Positions 25,360 to 35,739 of a stretch of DNA of 64,000 bases are shown piece by piece. Below the pieces are notes generated by a model that made no database searches, was not told the DNA's origin, and saw only the letters and a program-made list of their open reading frames with translations. This DNA is from Vitrella brassicaformis. Taxonomy: Eukaryota; Sar; Vitrellaceae. Within the stretch, counting starts at the first letter, position 1. Every line of letters begins with the position of its first letter. The DNA lies in NCBI GenBank assembly GCA_001179505.1, contig CDMY01000938.1, positions 883 to 64,882 on the forward strand, in the 5' to 3' direction. A program made the translations under genes and the position numbers.

Positions 25360-28098
25360 TCATTCCCCATTCCTCCCATCTTCCAACCCCATCCCCGTTC
25401 CCTCTCTCCCCTCTCGCAGGGAGCCTCCCTGACCGCCCTCCTCCGCCAGGGACTCAGTCTGCATGCTATCATCCCGCATCTCCGGCTGCCCACCCTCATC
25501 TGCCCGTGGCTTCGGGGGCGCCGAGGGCGACCGGGATGACGGCATGCTCTCCTGCAGCCGGCGGCGCTGCGCCAAAGCATGGTCGAGTGTGGCGGTGAAG
25601 CGAGCGAACCTTGACTGGAAGTCGTGGAACTGCTCCTGCACGTTGGCGTATGAGAGGTTGTCCAGGCCAGCTGTGCAGATAGGTGAGGCAGAAGGCAGAC
25701 AACAAAGTGTCTGTGGGCGCCCAGGTGGGTGGGTGGCTGGCGTGTGTGTGTGCCTACCTGAGTGTGATCTGTAGCTGGGCTCGGCTGTGGTGTGGGGGGA
25801 TGTGGCAGCCTGCTGACGGACAAACGCATCAGCCACCTGCACCAAACACAAAAACCAAAGGCGTGCAGAGAAGGTAGGGGATGTGTTTTGTCGTCGGTCA
25901 CCTTGATGAAGTGTTTGAGGTTGTAGCACTCGTGCCTGAAGCCCTCCAACTGGAACCAGTTCTCGCGCATGCACGCTGCCAGCCTGCACGCAGGCGTCAA
26001 GACGGCGGACGGATGGACACTTGGACAGACGTGCACTCCGTGTGTGTGCCATCCGCGTTCACCGCTTCTTGAGCAGGCTTATTCTTTTGTGATAGTGTTG
26101 GGTCTCCTCTGTTTGTTTCTTCTGCGCCTCTTCCAACTCGGCCTGCACAGCTCGCACGCACATGCAATGAATCCATGCAGCCATATCTGAGTGCATCCAC
26201 TCGGCTTGGCTGACCTCTGCTCGGTGGAAGTTCCCACGAGCTTTGGCCTCCTCACTGTGGAAGGAACAATGGATGGATGGATGACCAAAATAAATGACAT
26301 GCATAGGCGACTTACGCTCTGTATTTGCGTATGCGCTGCTGTGTTTGCTGCTCGGCCTTGGATATGGCAGCCTGCACACACACGTGTACGCCACGCCCGG
26401 GCATGACCTCCTCTCATATGATCTGTGTGTTGTGTGTGGGGGTGCTCATCCCACCTCGGCCTTGGTGTGCACCTTGATGGCCACATCCCGCAGCTGACGG
26501 GACAGCTTGGCATTGTGCTCCTGAATGGATGCAGCAATCCGCACCATCTGTTTTGCCGTGTGTGTGTCCCCCTCGCCCAACTCACCTGCAGCTGATAGAC
26601 CTCCTCCCGATAACGCCTCTCGAGATTCTCATGCGAGCCGCGGATACGCAGATAATCTGCAGCCATGGGAAATCGGCACATATACACCAGTGTCTGTTTG
26701 GATGTCTGTGTGCGTATGCGGCGCGGCACCTCACCCTGTGTGGTGGTCTGCAGCAGCCTTTCCGCCTGCTCCGCCCGCTGTGTATAGTCCTCTTTCTCGG
26801 CCCGGTGAGCCGCCGTGCCCAGCTGATACTCCTCCTCGCGGATGGCCCTGCACCACACACAGCCAGCCATCCAAACCATGGGCAAGGAATGCAATGCAGC
26901 CCGCTCGTTCTTTGCCTTGGCTGACCTCTCCTGTTTGAGCGCCTCCACAGAGCTGACATGGACCTCTTGCTGCAGACAAGGGATAATGGGGACAAGACAG
27001 GGCCACTTTCTCTGGAGTACCGGCCGCTCTGACGGCATGCTGCTCCGTCTTTGCCGTACCTCTCGCTTGAGCTGCCTTTGGAGTGTTTCGATCCTCTCAT
27101 ACAGCGACGCAGCCTCGTCACACGGCAAATACACCTACACACGCCATCAACCACACCAAACACAAGCCATACACTCAGAACACTCGGATGCCCACAACGG
27201 TGATGGATACGGATGTGCTCACCACACGGATGGTCCCCCCCTCCCTCTCCCTCTCCACTCCCCTGGCGGCCGCGCGTGGCTTCCTCCCGTCCGGCCCGCC
27301 CTTGCCATGCTGCAGGGTTGCACCCGGCGACACCCGACCTGACGGCGTGCACGTGGGCGGCGTGGTGCCGAACGGATAGTGCGTCACCTTCTGGGCTCCA
27401 GGCTGCTGCTGCTGCTGCTGGTGGTGCTGCTGTGGGTCAGTCGTGTGGGTGTTGGGTGCGATTGGGTATGGGTGGAAGTAGGTGATCTCCTGCACGGACG
27501 GGGGGGAGATGGACAGGAGCGTATGCAGCTTGCGAGTCAGCTCTGTGACCTCCACTGATCGAAGAAGCGAGCAACGAAGGGATACCAGGTAAGTGAAGTG
27601 TGCCAGGGGATTGTGTGTCGTTGCGTTGCGTACGTCTGAGGTCGTCATTGTCCTGTGCAAGCCTGAGGCCCTTTTGCCGTTCCTGGAACAGCTTGTAGTT
27701 GCACTCCGTCAACGACTGCTGCAAATCACCCACCTGCAACACGCACAGCGCCATGACTGCTGCCCATGCCAACCAAGGGAGTGCTGTGCTGACTGACGCC
27801 CTGCCTACCTCCTTGACGCGTGTCTGTATCTCAGCCCGCAGCTTCTGCATCTCTTCCTGTGACACCTGGCACTTTTGCAGCTCATTCAGCCAGCCCTCTC
27901 GCTCGGCGCTAAACGAATCTGCATCCATCGACGAACAAGCCACACGCAGCTAGCATTGCAAATGAGCGAGAAAACCTGATTCATCGAAAGCCGGGGGGTC
28001 TGACCTGATTTCTCTCGATAGAAGGCGATGAGGCTGTCCTTGTCCATCTTCTCCAGGCCCTTCTCCTTCTTCCGAAGCTGCGCCGTACGGTGAGCCAT
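25360..28098 (-). CDS. CCDC77: CCDC77-like coiled-coil protein
   Basis: An N-terminal exon (MAHRTAQLRKKEKGLEKMDK, then SLIAFYREKSG) is followed by helical exons: DLQQSLTECNYKLFQERQKG, LRLAQDNDDLR, and EVTELTRKLHTLLSIS before QEITYFHPYP. This order (FYREK, then Q.L...LFQER..LRL..ND.LR, then LL...EITYF) matches my recollection of CCDC77, a conserved coiled-coil protein found at centrosomes and in ciliated organisms. A low-complexity insert with a His/Gln-rich run (about 27380-27440) follows. Then come short helical exons (AIREEEYQLGTAAHRAEKED, DYLRIRGSHENLERRYREEV, AELEEAQKKQTEETQHYHKR, ENWFQLEGFRHECYNLKHFI) and a last exon ending GMGLEDGRNGE. It has about twelve introns. The channel gene starts only 137 bases past its 3' end on the same strand, but the two look like separate genes. 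A basal-body role is inferred from the family. Confidence 0.72.
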
Positions 28099-28396
28099 GA
28101 TGGATGGCCCGGCGGGCTACTCAGCGACAAACGCACGCGATTCTCAGCTCAATACCTCTTCACGTCAATGTAAGTATCTCAATGCATTCCAACAACTGCA
28201 TTCCAATCGCTCCATCAGCCAGAGGGCGGTTTCACGCAATGTCCCAAGTGGCCCGAAACGATTGGGGCTTGAGCACAAGGGACATCAAATACAAGGTGAA
28301 CACTCATTCCTCGCAGGCCTCCTGTTTGATCTATTCTTTGCACTGCAGAAACGCACGCCAGTCTCTCCGCCGTGGGGGCATGTCCCGGTGAGTCGA
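28099..28396. promoter_or_regulatory. Divergent promoter region, CCDC77-like / acidic secreted protein
   Basis: About 298 bases lie between two divergent start codons (28098 minus, 28397 plus). The 28397 frame stays open to the left as far as 28097, so a longer N-terminus is possible. I favour 28397 because a signal peptide starts exactly there. Confidence 0.4.
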
Positions 28397-29941
28397 ATGC
28401 TGGTGGCCATGTTGCTCTGGTGGTCAGCATTTCTTGCTTCATCTGCACTGGCGGTGCCGCTGCGGGGCGCCTATGACCTCAGCGTCAGACAGAGACAGAT
28501 GCTGCCGCCAGGCAATCGACGGAGAAGCAGAGTCAATCACCGTGGCTGAATCATGTCCTTCGTGTGGGGCTTGCTTCTCTTCTGCTCTGTGTGCTCGTTC
28601 AGCTCACCCGCTCGCAGTCGGCCAGCACACTAGAGACTCGGACATTGACACGGATGACGACATCTTTGACGAAGCAGACATCGTGATGCAGCCGTCCCCC
28701 CAACAGCCCCCCCAGTCACCCAACGAGAAGGAAGCCCGAGAGCTAAAGCCGTCCGCGGAGGCCCTGGACGAGGACCCAGAAGAAGGAGAAGAGCTGGAGG
28801 ACATCGCCAAACACATCGCAACAGCCTTTTTCGGGGAAGGAGGCTCTCCCGAGGCAAATCCAGCAGAGCCACCAAAGAAGGAGGAAGCGAAGAAGGCAGA
28901 AGGAGTCCAGGCGATCCCACAGGACGAGACTGCGGACGGGTGCGACGAGGGGAAGCCAACACCTGAAGAAATGCGCAAGAGGGAGCAAAAGCTCCTCGAT
29001 GAGATCAGGAAAGCTTCCCTCTCCAACCCCGCCACCGCCACCAACATCACCATGACCAGCCCTCCTCCGCCGCCGCCACCGAAGGACGACGAGTGTGAGA
29101 CGCCCGCGCCAAAGGAGAAGGCACTTGAAGAGACGGCCGTCATTGGCGGGGAAACGGAGCAGCAACTGACCGAGACAGAGGGGGACAGCCACAGCCACAG
29201 CCACGGCCACAGCCACAGCCACAGCCACGAGGCACCGCCAGCAGCGGCCGCCAAACCCGAGAAAGAGCTGTCCGAGACGGAAGGCGAGGCGTCAGAAGAG
29301 GAGGAGAAGAAGCTGTCGGCCACGGAGGGGGAACCTGTCGAGAAGAAGGAAGAGGCCGTCGAGGAGAAGAAAGTCACAGGTTGACCGACACGACGGAAAC
29401 AGACATATGTGGATGGATGGATGTATGGGGAAGGCGGTATGCTCTCATGTTGGCAGTCAGTGGTGCGCTGCAGGTGGGGCGGCGGGCGGGTACGACGACT
29501 GCGAGCCCATTAGGCCCAAACTGGTACCCACAGCCAAGCCATACCCACTAGGCGACGACGGTACATCGCACACACAGAGGCAGAATCCGGTCGAAGTGCC
29601 GCCTGTCATCAGGTTGTGAACCCGAGAGTGCGTCTTCCCCTGCGAGCCTCAAGAAGGGCGAGGAACCCGGGGCGCCCAAGGAAGAGCCCAAGACGGTACC
29701 TGGTGCACAGCCGCAGCAACCGAAAGGTCCTGGTGGCGGCAAAGGTAGGTATCCACACGACAGACATAGACCGAATACACCCAACCGAATACACCCATAC
29801 CCACGGCTGACGTGATGCCACCAACTGTCGATTTACTTGCCGTCCCTTCTGGTTGTGCTTGTGTGTGCAGCGGCTGGTCTGAGTCCCTCCATCTCCACGC
29901 TGACGATCGTCGCTCTCGTCACTTTGTTCATGCGAACGTGA
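28397..29941 (+). CDS. Orphan acidic His-rich secretory protein with C-terminal membrane segment
   Basis: I do not recognise this gene. The start at 28397 gives a strong signal peptide (MLVAMLLWWSAFLASSALA). A 61-base GT-AG intron (28542-28602) splits a codon and restores frame into a long Glu/Lys/Pro-rich exon. That exon holds a Pro run (SPPPPPPPK), a Ser-His repeat (HSHSHGHSHSHSHE, about 29190-29230) and three LSxTEGE-like copies (ELSETEGE, KLSATEGE, QLTETEGD). Further GT-AG introns lead through DDCEPIRPKLVPTAKPYPL and EEPGAPKEEPKTVPGAQP to a last exon reading LSPSISTLTIVALVTLFMRT, stop at 29939-29941. The whole is about 400 residues with N-terminal signal, disordered acidic body and hydrophobic C-terminus, which suggests a type I membrane or GPI-anchored surface protein. 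The His/acid content could bind divalent metals; that is inference. The 52-base intron near 29560 was chosen because it keeps frame. Confidence 0.72.
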
Positions 29942-30375
29942 GTCATAGATAAGAGAGAGACACAACACATGGCCGCCCGTGAGTGAATTAATGGCTGAGA
30001 AGACCGCATGGGATGGAACCAACTCACTGGATTGCCTCAACCATTGACAAGTGACGGCATGGCGCTGCGTGATGGCATTCGATTCATCTGCCAAAGTGGC
30101 GCCTCCTTGGCGTCTAAGTTCATCCTAACCAGCTCTTGTGTCGGTGGTCTTGTGTCGGTAAAGGGCAGACACCGACCACATTCACTCACCGAAAGCATTC
30201 ATAAAGATTCGGCTGTGCTACAGACACAGAAAGGGGGCCGACCATCCGGATTCAGCGTCGTGTGTGTGTCTGCACATCCCGTCATTTCCCCCAGCTGCAC
30301 GGGGGTGTCTTGTCCAATTTCCACATACATCTCTTCGGGCCACTATACTTGCGGCCGTCACGGTATTCGACCACG
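29942..30375. other. Intergenic stretch between convergent genes
   Basis: It separates the 3' ends of two convergent secretory-protein genes. A plus-strand frame from 30008 runs through it into the antisense of the next gene, but has no domain or splice support. Confidence 0.5.
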
Positions 30376-31100
30376 TCACCTCCTGACATTCACACCAGAA
30401 CCGTACGTGATGCCGCACTCATATGCTGCAATGCGTGAGGCTGGCAGCATGCTCCCTGTGTGTCACATACATACCGGCCGAACTGTCGTTGTCGTAGTAG
30501 GTGGGAGACATGAGGATCTTGTCGTCGCCGCCCTTCGTCCACTTCACCTGCAATGCAGTGCATGGTCGATCGACACATACAATCATAAGTGGCTGAATCC
30601 ATGGAGGTGTCGCGGTCAAGGCAAGGCTTGCCTTCGCGCCTGTGTATCCGGGGTCACAGAGTATGAGAGGGGCCGGGTTCAGGCCGTAGCCGGTGACGGC
30701 GCACACCCTGGTGAAAGGGCACGTGTTGACGCTACCACCCCCGCCATCGGCGGGACACTCTGCAAGCACAAGCAGTGGAGGGACGTCGACAGGCCAGCAC
30801 CCGCCCACTGATGCGTCAGCTGCCAGGCACACCACCACGCCGGGGTCAGTATGTGTCTTACTGTAGCCAATACCCGTAGCCAATCTTCTTGATGTCATCG
30901 AGGGTGACACCACACAGCTTGGTACTGCCGCCTGGCAGTGCAGAGGCCAGGAGAGATTGCACACATACAGTCAGTAGTCGCCACATGCCCGACCGCTCAT
31001 TCAGTTCATGTGTGGACCCCGGAATCCGATGATGTGTGCGGTGCACTGGCCGACGACACAGCCCACGATGACCACTGCAATGAGAGACACACTCGTCATC
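30376..31100 (-). CDS. Small orphan secreted Cys-rich protein
   Basis: I do not recognise this gene; it is assembled from five short exons. The start at 31100 gives a signal peptide (MTSVSLIAVVIVGCVVGQC). Exon 2 reads GSTKLCGVTLDDIKKIGY. Exon 3 reads ADASVGGCWPVDVPPLLVLA, ECPADGGGGSVNTCPF, TRVCAVTGYGLNPAPLILCD and PGYTGAK. Exon 4 reads VKWTKGGDDKILMSPTYYDN. Exon 5 ends AYECGITYGSGVNVRR with a stop at 30376-30378. The product is about 135-145 residues, with roughly eight Cys after the predicted cleavage region, an even number that fits disulfides. The intron between exons 3 and 4 is GC-AG. All joins keep one open frame, which is the main support for the model. Secreted or cell-surface localisation is inferred. 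It sits between two other signal-peptide genes but shares no sequence with them. Confidence 0.62.
30548..30631 (-). other. GC-AG intron in the Cys-rich gene
   Basis: On the minus strand the exon ends GGCGCGAAG and the intron starts gcaagcct, a near-consensus GC donor (AAG/GCAAG). It ends cattgcag before GTGAAGTGG. The join reads YTGAKVKWTKGGDD in frame. The intron is 84 bases. Confidence 0.65.
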
Positions 31101-31593
31101 TTGACTCGACGTGGCGCCGGGGGACACTGAAAATGAGGAGGACACGATGCAGAGTCGACCACGGACGGCGACCGTCAAGTCTCGAGGGCTGTCGCTTACG
31201 GCTGATGCAGCTTGCTTGACGCAGGGGACCTGAAAAGGGATGGGAAATAGGATCTGCGGAGGACAGGCGAGAGGCGAGACGCCTGCGCCCCACATCAGGC
31301 CCCCAGGCATGCAAACTGGCCGGGACGTGATCTTTAAGATCTTTGAAGATCTTCAATTGCAAGGTCTCTGTCCTTGTTCCGGTCAGCGACGCGTGCAGGT
31401 AATCTCTAACTACCTGCACTACTCTCTATAGGCATTCCCACTCCATCGATGGAGCCTGCCTGCCTTCCTCCTTCGTTATCCACAGATCTTCGCTGCTGCG
31501 ATGCATTCCGCCGACAGATGACTGTCCGCCGCATGGACAGAGACAGATAGACGGCTGACCGCCGAGACACCCAAACCACACACGGGCTGGTAG
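31101..31593. other. Intergenic stretch with clustered AGATCTT palindromes
   Basis: It lies upstream of the Cys-rich gene and downstream of the coiled-coil gene. Near 31325-31355 it carries overlapping gatctttaagatctttgaag motifs that could fold as hairpins. A minus-strand frame (31096-31419) overlaps but lacks features. Confidence 0.45.
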
Positions 31594-34500
31594 CTAGTGG
31601 CGTCGCACCTTGGACGCCTTCTGGATGAACGCCGCCGCCAAGTCCTCACCTACACGCATCCAGACATCAGACAGTGGTCCATGAGTGCCTGTGTGCGAGA
31701 GTGGAGGGAGACACATGCTCCCTCTCCTCTCTCACCGTTGAGTATCTTGAGGGCCTCCTGCAACGACTCGATTTCCTCCTTGCGGCGCGCCACACGGTCC
31801 TCATAACTCACACTGAACAACAAAGAAGGAGGGGAGACACAACAGACGGCAAGATGCGCGGAAGGTATGGACTGGATGCGATGCCTTCTCGTCGTTGGTG
31901 TGCTGTGCTGCACAGCACACACCTGGTGTCAACGCATGCGGGCTTGAGCTTCTCGTAGTAGGCCAGGGCGGCGTCCAGCTCCTTCTGTGCACCTTCATGG
32001 TCCTAAACACACACATACACACACACATACAGATGCATGGACAAGAGGATCGGTGAGAGTGCGGCTGGCGTGTGCAGCTGTCGGCTGACCGACCTGTATC
32101 TTCTCCTGTTTGTCACCCTCGAGTGTGTGTTTCTTCTCAGTCTTGTCCTCGATGTCCTTCTCCATGGTCGCCTTGTTGACCTGAGACTCCATCATAAACT
32201 AACACACACACACACACATGGAGGAGTCACTGCATCCATTTCTCTCTCGTTCGATTACCGATAGGTAGTCTTTCGAGGCTTGCTCCTCATCTGCTTTCGT
32301 CTCCGTCTCAAGTCTGCATCAACCGACCAACACACCCCACACACATATACACACACGATGTGCGTGTGTACGTCTTCCCCCCCACACCCAGCAATCCAGC
32401 CGCCCACCTGGCAAAGTCGGATTGGATGACCTCGAGCATGGCGACCACGCCGCCCTTGCCTCCTTGCCCACCGCCCTTGAACGACTCGTCCCACGTCATG
32501 GGTGCGTCCGCCTCGGGTGTCTGGTACAGGGCTGACTTGAGCTGCAGGAACGCTGTCGCCTCGCCGGCCTTGGCGTAGAATTCCTTGAGGATGGTCAGCG
32601 CCTGGGCGACGGCAGTTTGGGCCTCCTGGGCATCTGGGGGACACACACAGCACAGCGAGAGGAACCAGGATGTCTCTCTGTCCCTTTGTGTTTGTGGGTA
32701 GCTAAGGGCGCGTACGTACCGGCGATGGTTTGTTTGTTGGTTTCCTTCTCCTTTTGTCGGTGTTCGCTCGCCTTGGCCATGGCAGCCTCCAGCTCGCTGA
32801 GCTCACTGGTGGTGTCCGCGACCTCCTGCGCCAGCTTGTTGATGTTGGCAGTCAGCTCCTCGACCTCGGATGCCAATGTGTCCACCTCATCGCTGATTTG
32901 GACACACACACACACACACACAGAGGGAGAAAGGCGTGTGTCTTGGTATTCTGGGGGTCTGGGGGTCGGCTGTATGCTGACCTTTTGCTCTTTCTGGTCT
33001 GTTCGTTGGCCTTGAGCTCAGTGTCGCACCAGCCCTTGTGCTCCGCCTCGGCATTGGCCTCCTCCTACACACCAATGGCCAACCAACACACACAACACAC
33101 CCCACACACACTCGCGCCAATGCAGCTGATGTGTGTGTGTGCGTGTGTGCGGTGGTGGGTTACCATGAGTCGCACGATGAGGTCCTGGATCATCTTCTTG
33201 ACTTTGGTGAATGGGTCGTCTGCCACCTTGGCGGACAAGGAGAGCAGGACCGACGAGTTGAGCTTCTCGGCACGGGTGCGCAGGAACTCCGCAACGGTCG
33301 TCTGCACCGCACGGCGGGACTTGGAGCCAACCTGAACCATGCATGAGCCCATGACGCACACACACTTGGGGGTGGGGTGTGGGGGTATGTGTGTCGCTGC
33401 ATTGTTGTCACCTGGATGAATGAGGTGGCCTTGACGGCGTGGGCGTGTCCTCTGTTCTTCTGGATGAGTGTGGGTGTCTGCACCAGGGTGGGCAGGTACT
33501 TCTCCGCGTGTGGCTTGACGGTCGACTCCAGGACGTCAATGGCCTGCGTCACCGCCTCAATCTCCTCACCACGCAGCTGCACACACACAACACACAACAC
33601 ACACACACACACAACACAGAGCAATACCGCCACCCACTCTTTGCCCTCCCCCTCCCCCCACAACGCACCTTTTGTCTCGACTCAAATTCCTGGTTCTTGG
33701 TCTCACACTGCGCCTTAAGGTCGGTGAGGTACTTCTTGTCACCCTCATACGTCTGTGTGGTATCGGCGAGCTCGCCCTTCCTGTCGCCGGCGTTCCGCAG
33801 CTTCCTGCCCCGCACCTCTGTCTTCTGGTCGCGGCTCTTTGTGGCCGTGGCGATGGAGTTCTGGAGGTCTTGCGAGAGCATCTCGTAGGCGTGACGGGCG
33901 TTGGCCTGCACACAAAGGAAGGGCGGAGGGCGCATTCATTGTGTGGGGTGTGGGGTGGGGTGTGCGCTGATGTGGGGTACCTCTTCTTTCTCGAGTTGGG
34001 TGCGTTCGTCGATGAATTTGTCGAGGAGCTTCTCGAGCATGTCGGTGACCCCACCACTTTGGAACTCATATGCATGCGCCTCGGGGGCCTTATACCTACA
34101 CCACACACACACACAGACATGGATGCATCTCTGCTCTGCACGCGTAGATGTCTCCTGTCTGTGTGTGTATGTGTGTTAGCTACCCCAGTCCAGTGGCTGC
34201 TGGTGGCTCCTGTGCCGACTGCAGGAATGCGTCGATGTCGGTGCGGGCCGCGGCGGGCAGCTTGGTGCGGAGCGTCTGCAGCAGCGATGCCGCCTGGGCG
34301 CGGTTGAAGCTCTGCTCCTTCAGGACTTTGATGGCACGCTCCAACGCGTCAATGGACTCGGAATAATCTGTTTTCGCCATACAGGACACACAACAGACAG
34401 ACACAGATGCGGTCAATGGAGGCATAGATCTTCCTCAGATCTCCCTGTCCTGTTTGCCCACCTTTGTGTGTGGCGACAAAGTCGGTGTTCTCGTGTTCTC

Positions 34501-35139
34501 GGATCTCAGTGGCGTCCTTGTGGTCGGCGTCCCACGTGGCTATGTCGGCGTCGTGCTGCTGGATCTCCTTGGCCAGCCGCTTGGCGTGGGCCTCGAACTT
34601 GCCGATCTGGGCCTCAAGGGTCTCCATGAGAGTCCTGCACAGTGTAGGTGGACATGGGTACGCGTAGATCTACAGATACATCCATCTGTGGAGGGATATC
34701 ATGGCTGGCTTACGTGGCTTCCTTGATGGCGGCGTCCTTGGTGGCAGATGTGTCGATGCACCACTGCTTGTAGGCCGCAAAGGCCAGCTCCTCTTCCTTC
34801 TTCTCCTTCTCGCCCTGAGATAGACACGCCTGCACACACACCGCACCACCCGCAGAGAAGGAAAGATCTCAAGATCTCTCTCCCAGGCGGCAGCTGGAGA
34901 GATCTGTGGCAGATCTGTTGTGCAGAGGCCATCCATCCAGCGCACCTTGAGCATCTCGATGACCTTGACCGTCGGCGTCACGGCAGCCTGCACCACATCA
35001 TCAACCGTGGAGGCGTGTGTAGTCCCGACGTGCTGCGGCGGGTGCGGTGGGAGTCGTGCGTGTCGGTGAGTGATACCTTGTACTTGAGGAGGACGGCCGA
35101 GCTGACGGCGACGAAAACCAACGAGAGCAAGACCTTCAT
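31594..35139 (-). CDS. Secreted two-copy coiled-coil protein, alveolate type
   Basis: The start at 35139 gives a signal peptide (MKVLLSLVFVAVSSAVLLKY). The rest is almost wholly helical and made of two tandem copies of one unit of roughly 300 residues. Copy 1 starts EEELAFAAYKQWCIDTSATK and runs to IDALERAIKVLKEQ; its second half starts SGGVTDMLEKLLDKFIDERT and contains DLKAQCETKNQEF. Copy 2 starts EEANAEAEHKGWCDTELKAN and runs to AVAQALTILKEF; its second half starts KGGVVAMLEVIQSDFARLET, contains KLKPACVDTSVSYEDR, and ends RRKEEIESLQEALKILNGE. Each copy holds one Trp-Cys motif and one later Cys at matching places. The C-terminus reads ASKVRRH, stop at 31594. I associate similar signal-peptide coiled-coil proteins with dinoflagellates and relatives; the plan also recalls trichocyst-matrix proteins of ciliates. 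An extrusome or secretory-granule role is only an inference. There are about twelve introns. Confidence 0.8.
34852..34922. repeat. AGATCT-rich patch inside an intron
   Basis: Four or more AGATCT/GATCT palindromes occur within about 70 bases of one intron of the coiled-coil gene (aagatctcaagatctctc, then gagagatctg and gcagatctg). It resembles the AGATCTT cluster near 31.33 kb. No function is known. Confidence 0.6.
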
Positions 35140-35739
35140 CCTGAAAATGCGGGCAAAGAATTGGGCAAGGAAGGTCCGTAAACACAGGACGCCGTTTCTT
35201 CTTGGCCAGCATCCGTCTCCGCCCCCACCGGTCCCCCCGCCCCCACCTGCCTCTTCGCCGTCTCACCGCGCAACTACAGTCCCGCGCTGATTTTTAGTCC
35301 TGAGAAAGGCCTGTGATGCGCCCACAAGTGACAAGGCAGCCTGGCAGATCCCTGCCAGGCAGATCCCTCTAGCTTCGTCATCCCAATTCTCTTGCCGGTG
35401 TGTGTGCGTGTGTGTCCGCAGCAGCCTCGCTTCCACGTGACTCATCCCGCCCGTGAGATCTGACGATGTCTGGAGCCTCTGACGTGCACCAGCAGCAGCC
35501 CAGCACGATGGAATTTACAGGGTTCGGGGTCAGGGTTTGGGCTTCAGGGTTTCAAGCTGCCGAAAGGAACGACGAATGAGAGGTGATAGAGGTGATAGAG
35601 GTGATACATAACATTCGTGTGAGACCCTGTCTGTCTTTGACTGCATGGCTGTTCACGTCAACTCCGATCCACAGAGGCACGCACCCCATCCAATCCATGC
35701 GTATAGCGTCCATGCATCCATCATGCGTGGGTTGGATAG
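35140..35739. other. Intergenic stretch holding a 5' gene relic
   Basis: It lies between the start of the coiled-coil gene and the 3' end of the large unknown gene. Positions 35355-35510 resemble the promoter, 5' UTR and first codons of the ankyrin-like gene at 59.18-59.27 kb (see the relic entry). A GGGTT-rich, telomere-like patch follows at 35518-35555. A gtgatagag triplication lies at 35582-35606. Confidence 0.6.
35355..35579 (+). pseudogene. Relic of the 5' end of the ankyrin-like gene at 59.2 kb
   Basis: The sequence ggcagatccctctagcttcgtcatccc...cttgccggtg and then gtgagatctgacgatgtctg matches, with small gaps, 59180-59245. The short frame from 35466 (MSGASDVHQQQPSTMEFTGF) shares only its first dozen residues with MSDSEVHQQPS at 59231 and stops after 37 codons at 35577-35579. 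It looks like a truncated duplicate; the 3' part is missing. Confidence 0.6.

Noticed and set aside
28604-29377. 257-codon minus-strand Ser/Phe-rich frame
   Set aside because: It is the antisense shadow of the Glu/Lys-rich exon of the acidic secretory gene; its Ser runs come from reversed GAG/GAA codons.
30008-30811. 267-codon plus-strand frame
   Set aside because: It covers an intergenic stretch and then the antisense of the Cys-rich gene; no domain or consistent splice sites.
31594-35139. Myosin- or SMC-like identity for the long coiled coil
   Set aside because: No motor or ATPase motif is present, and the protein starts with a signal peptide, so a cytosolic motor or chromosome protein is unlikely.
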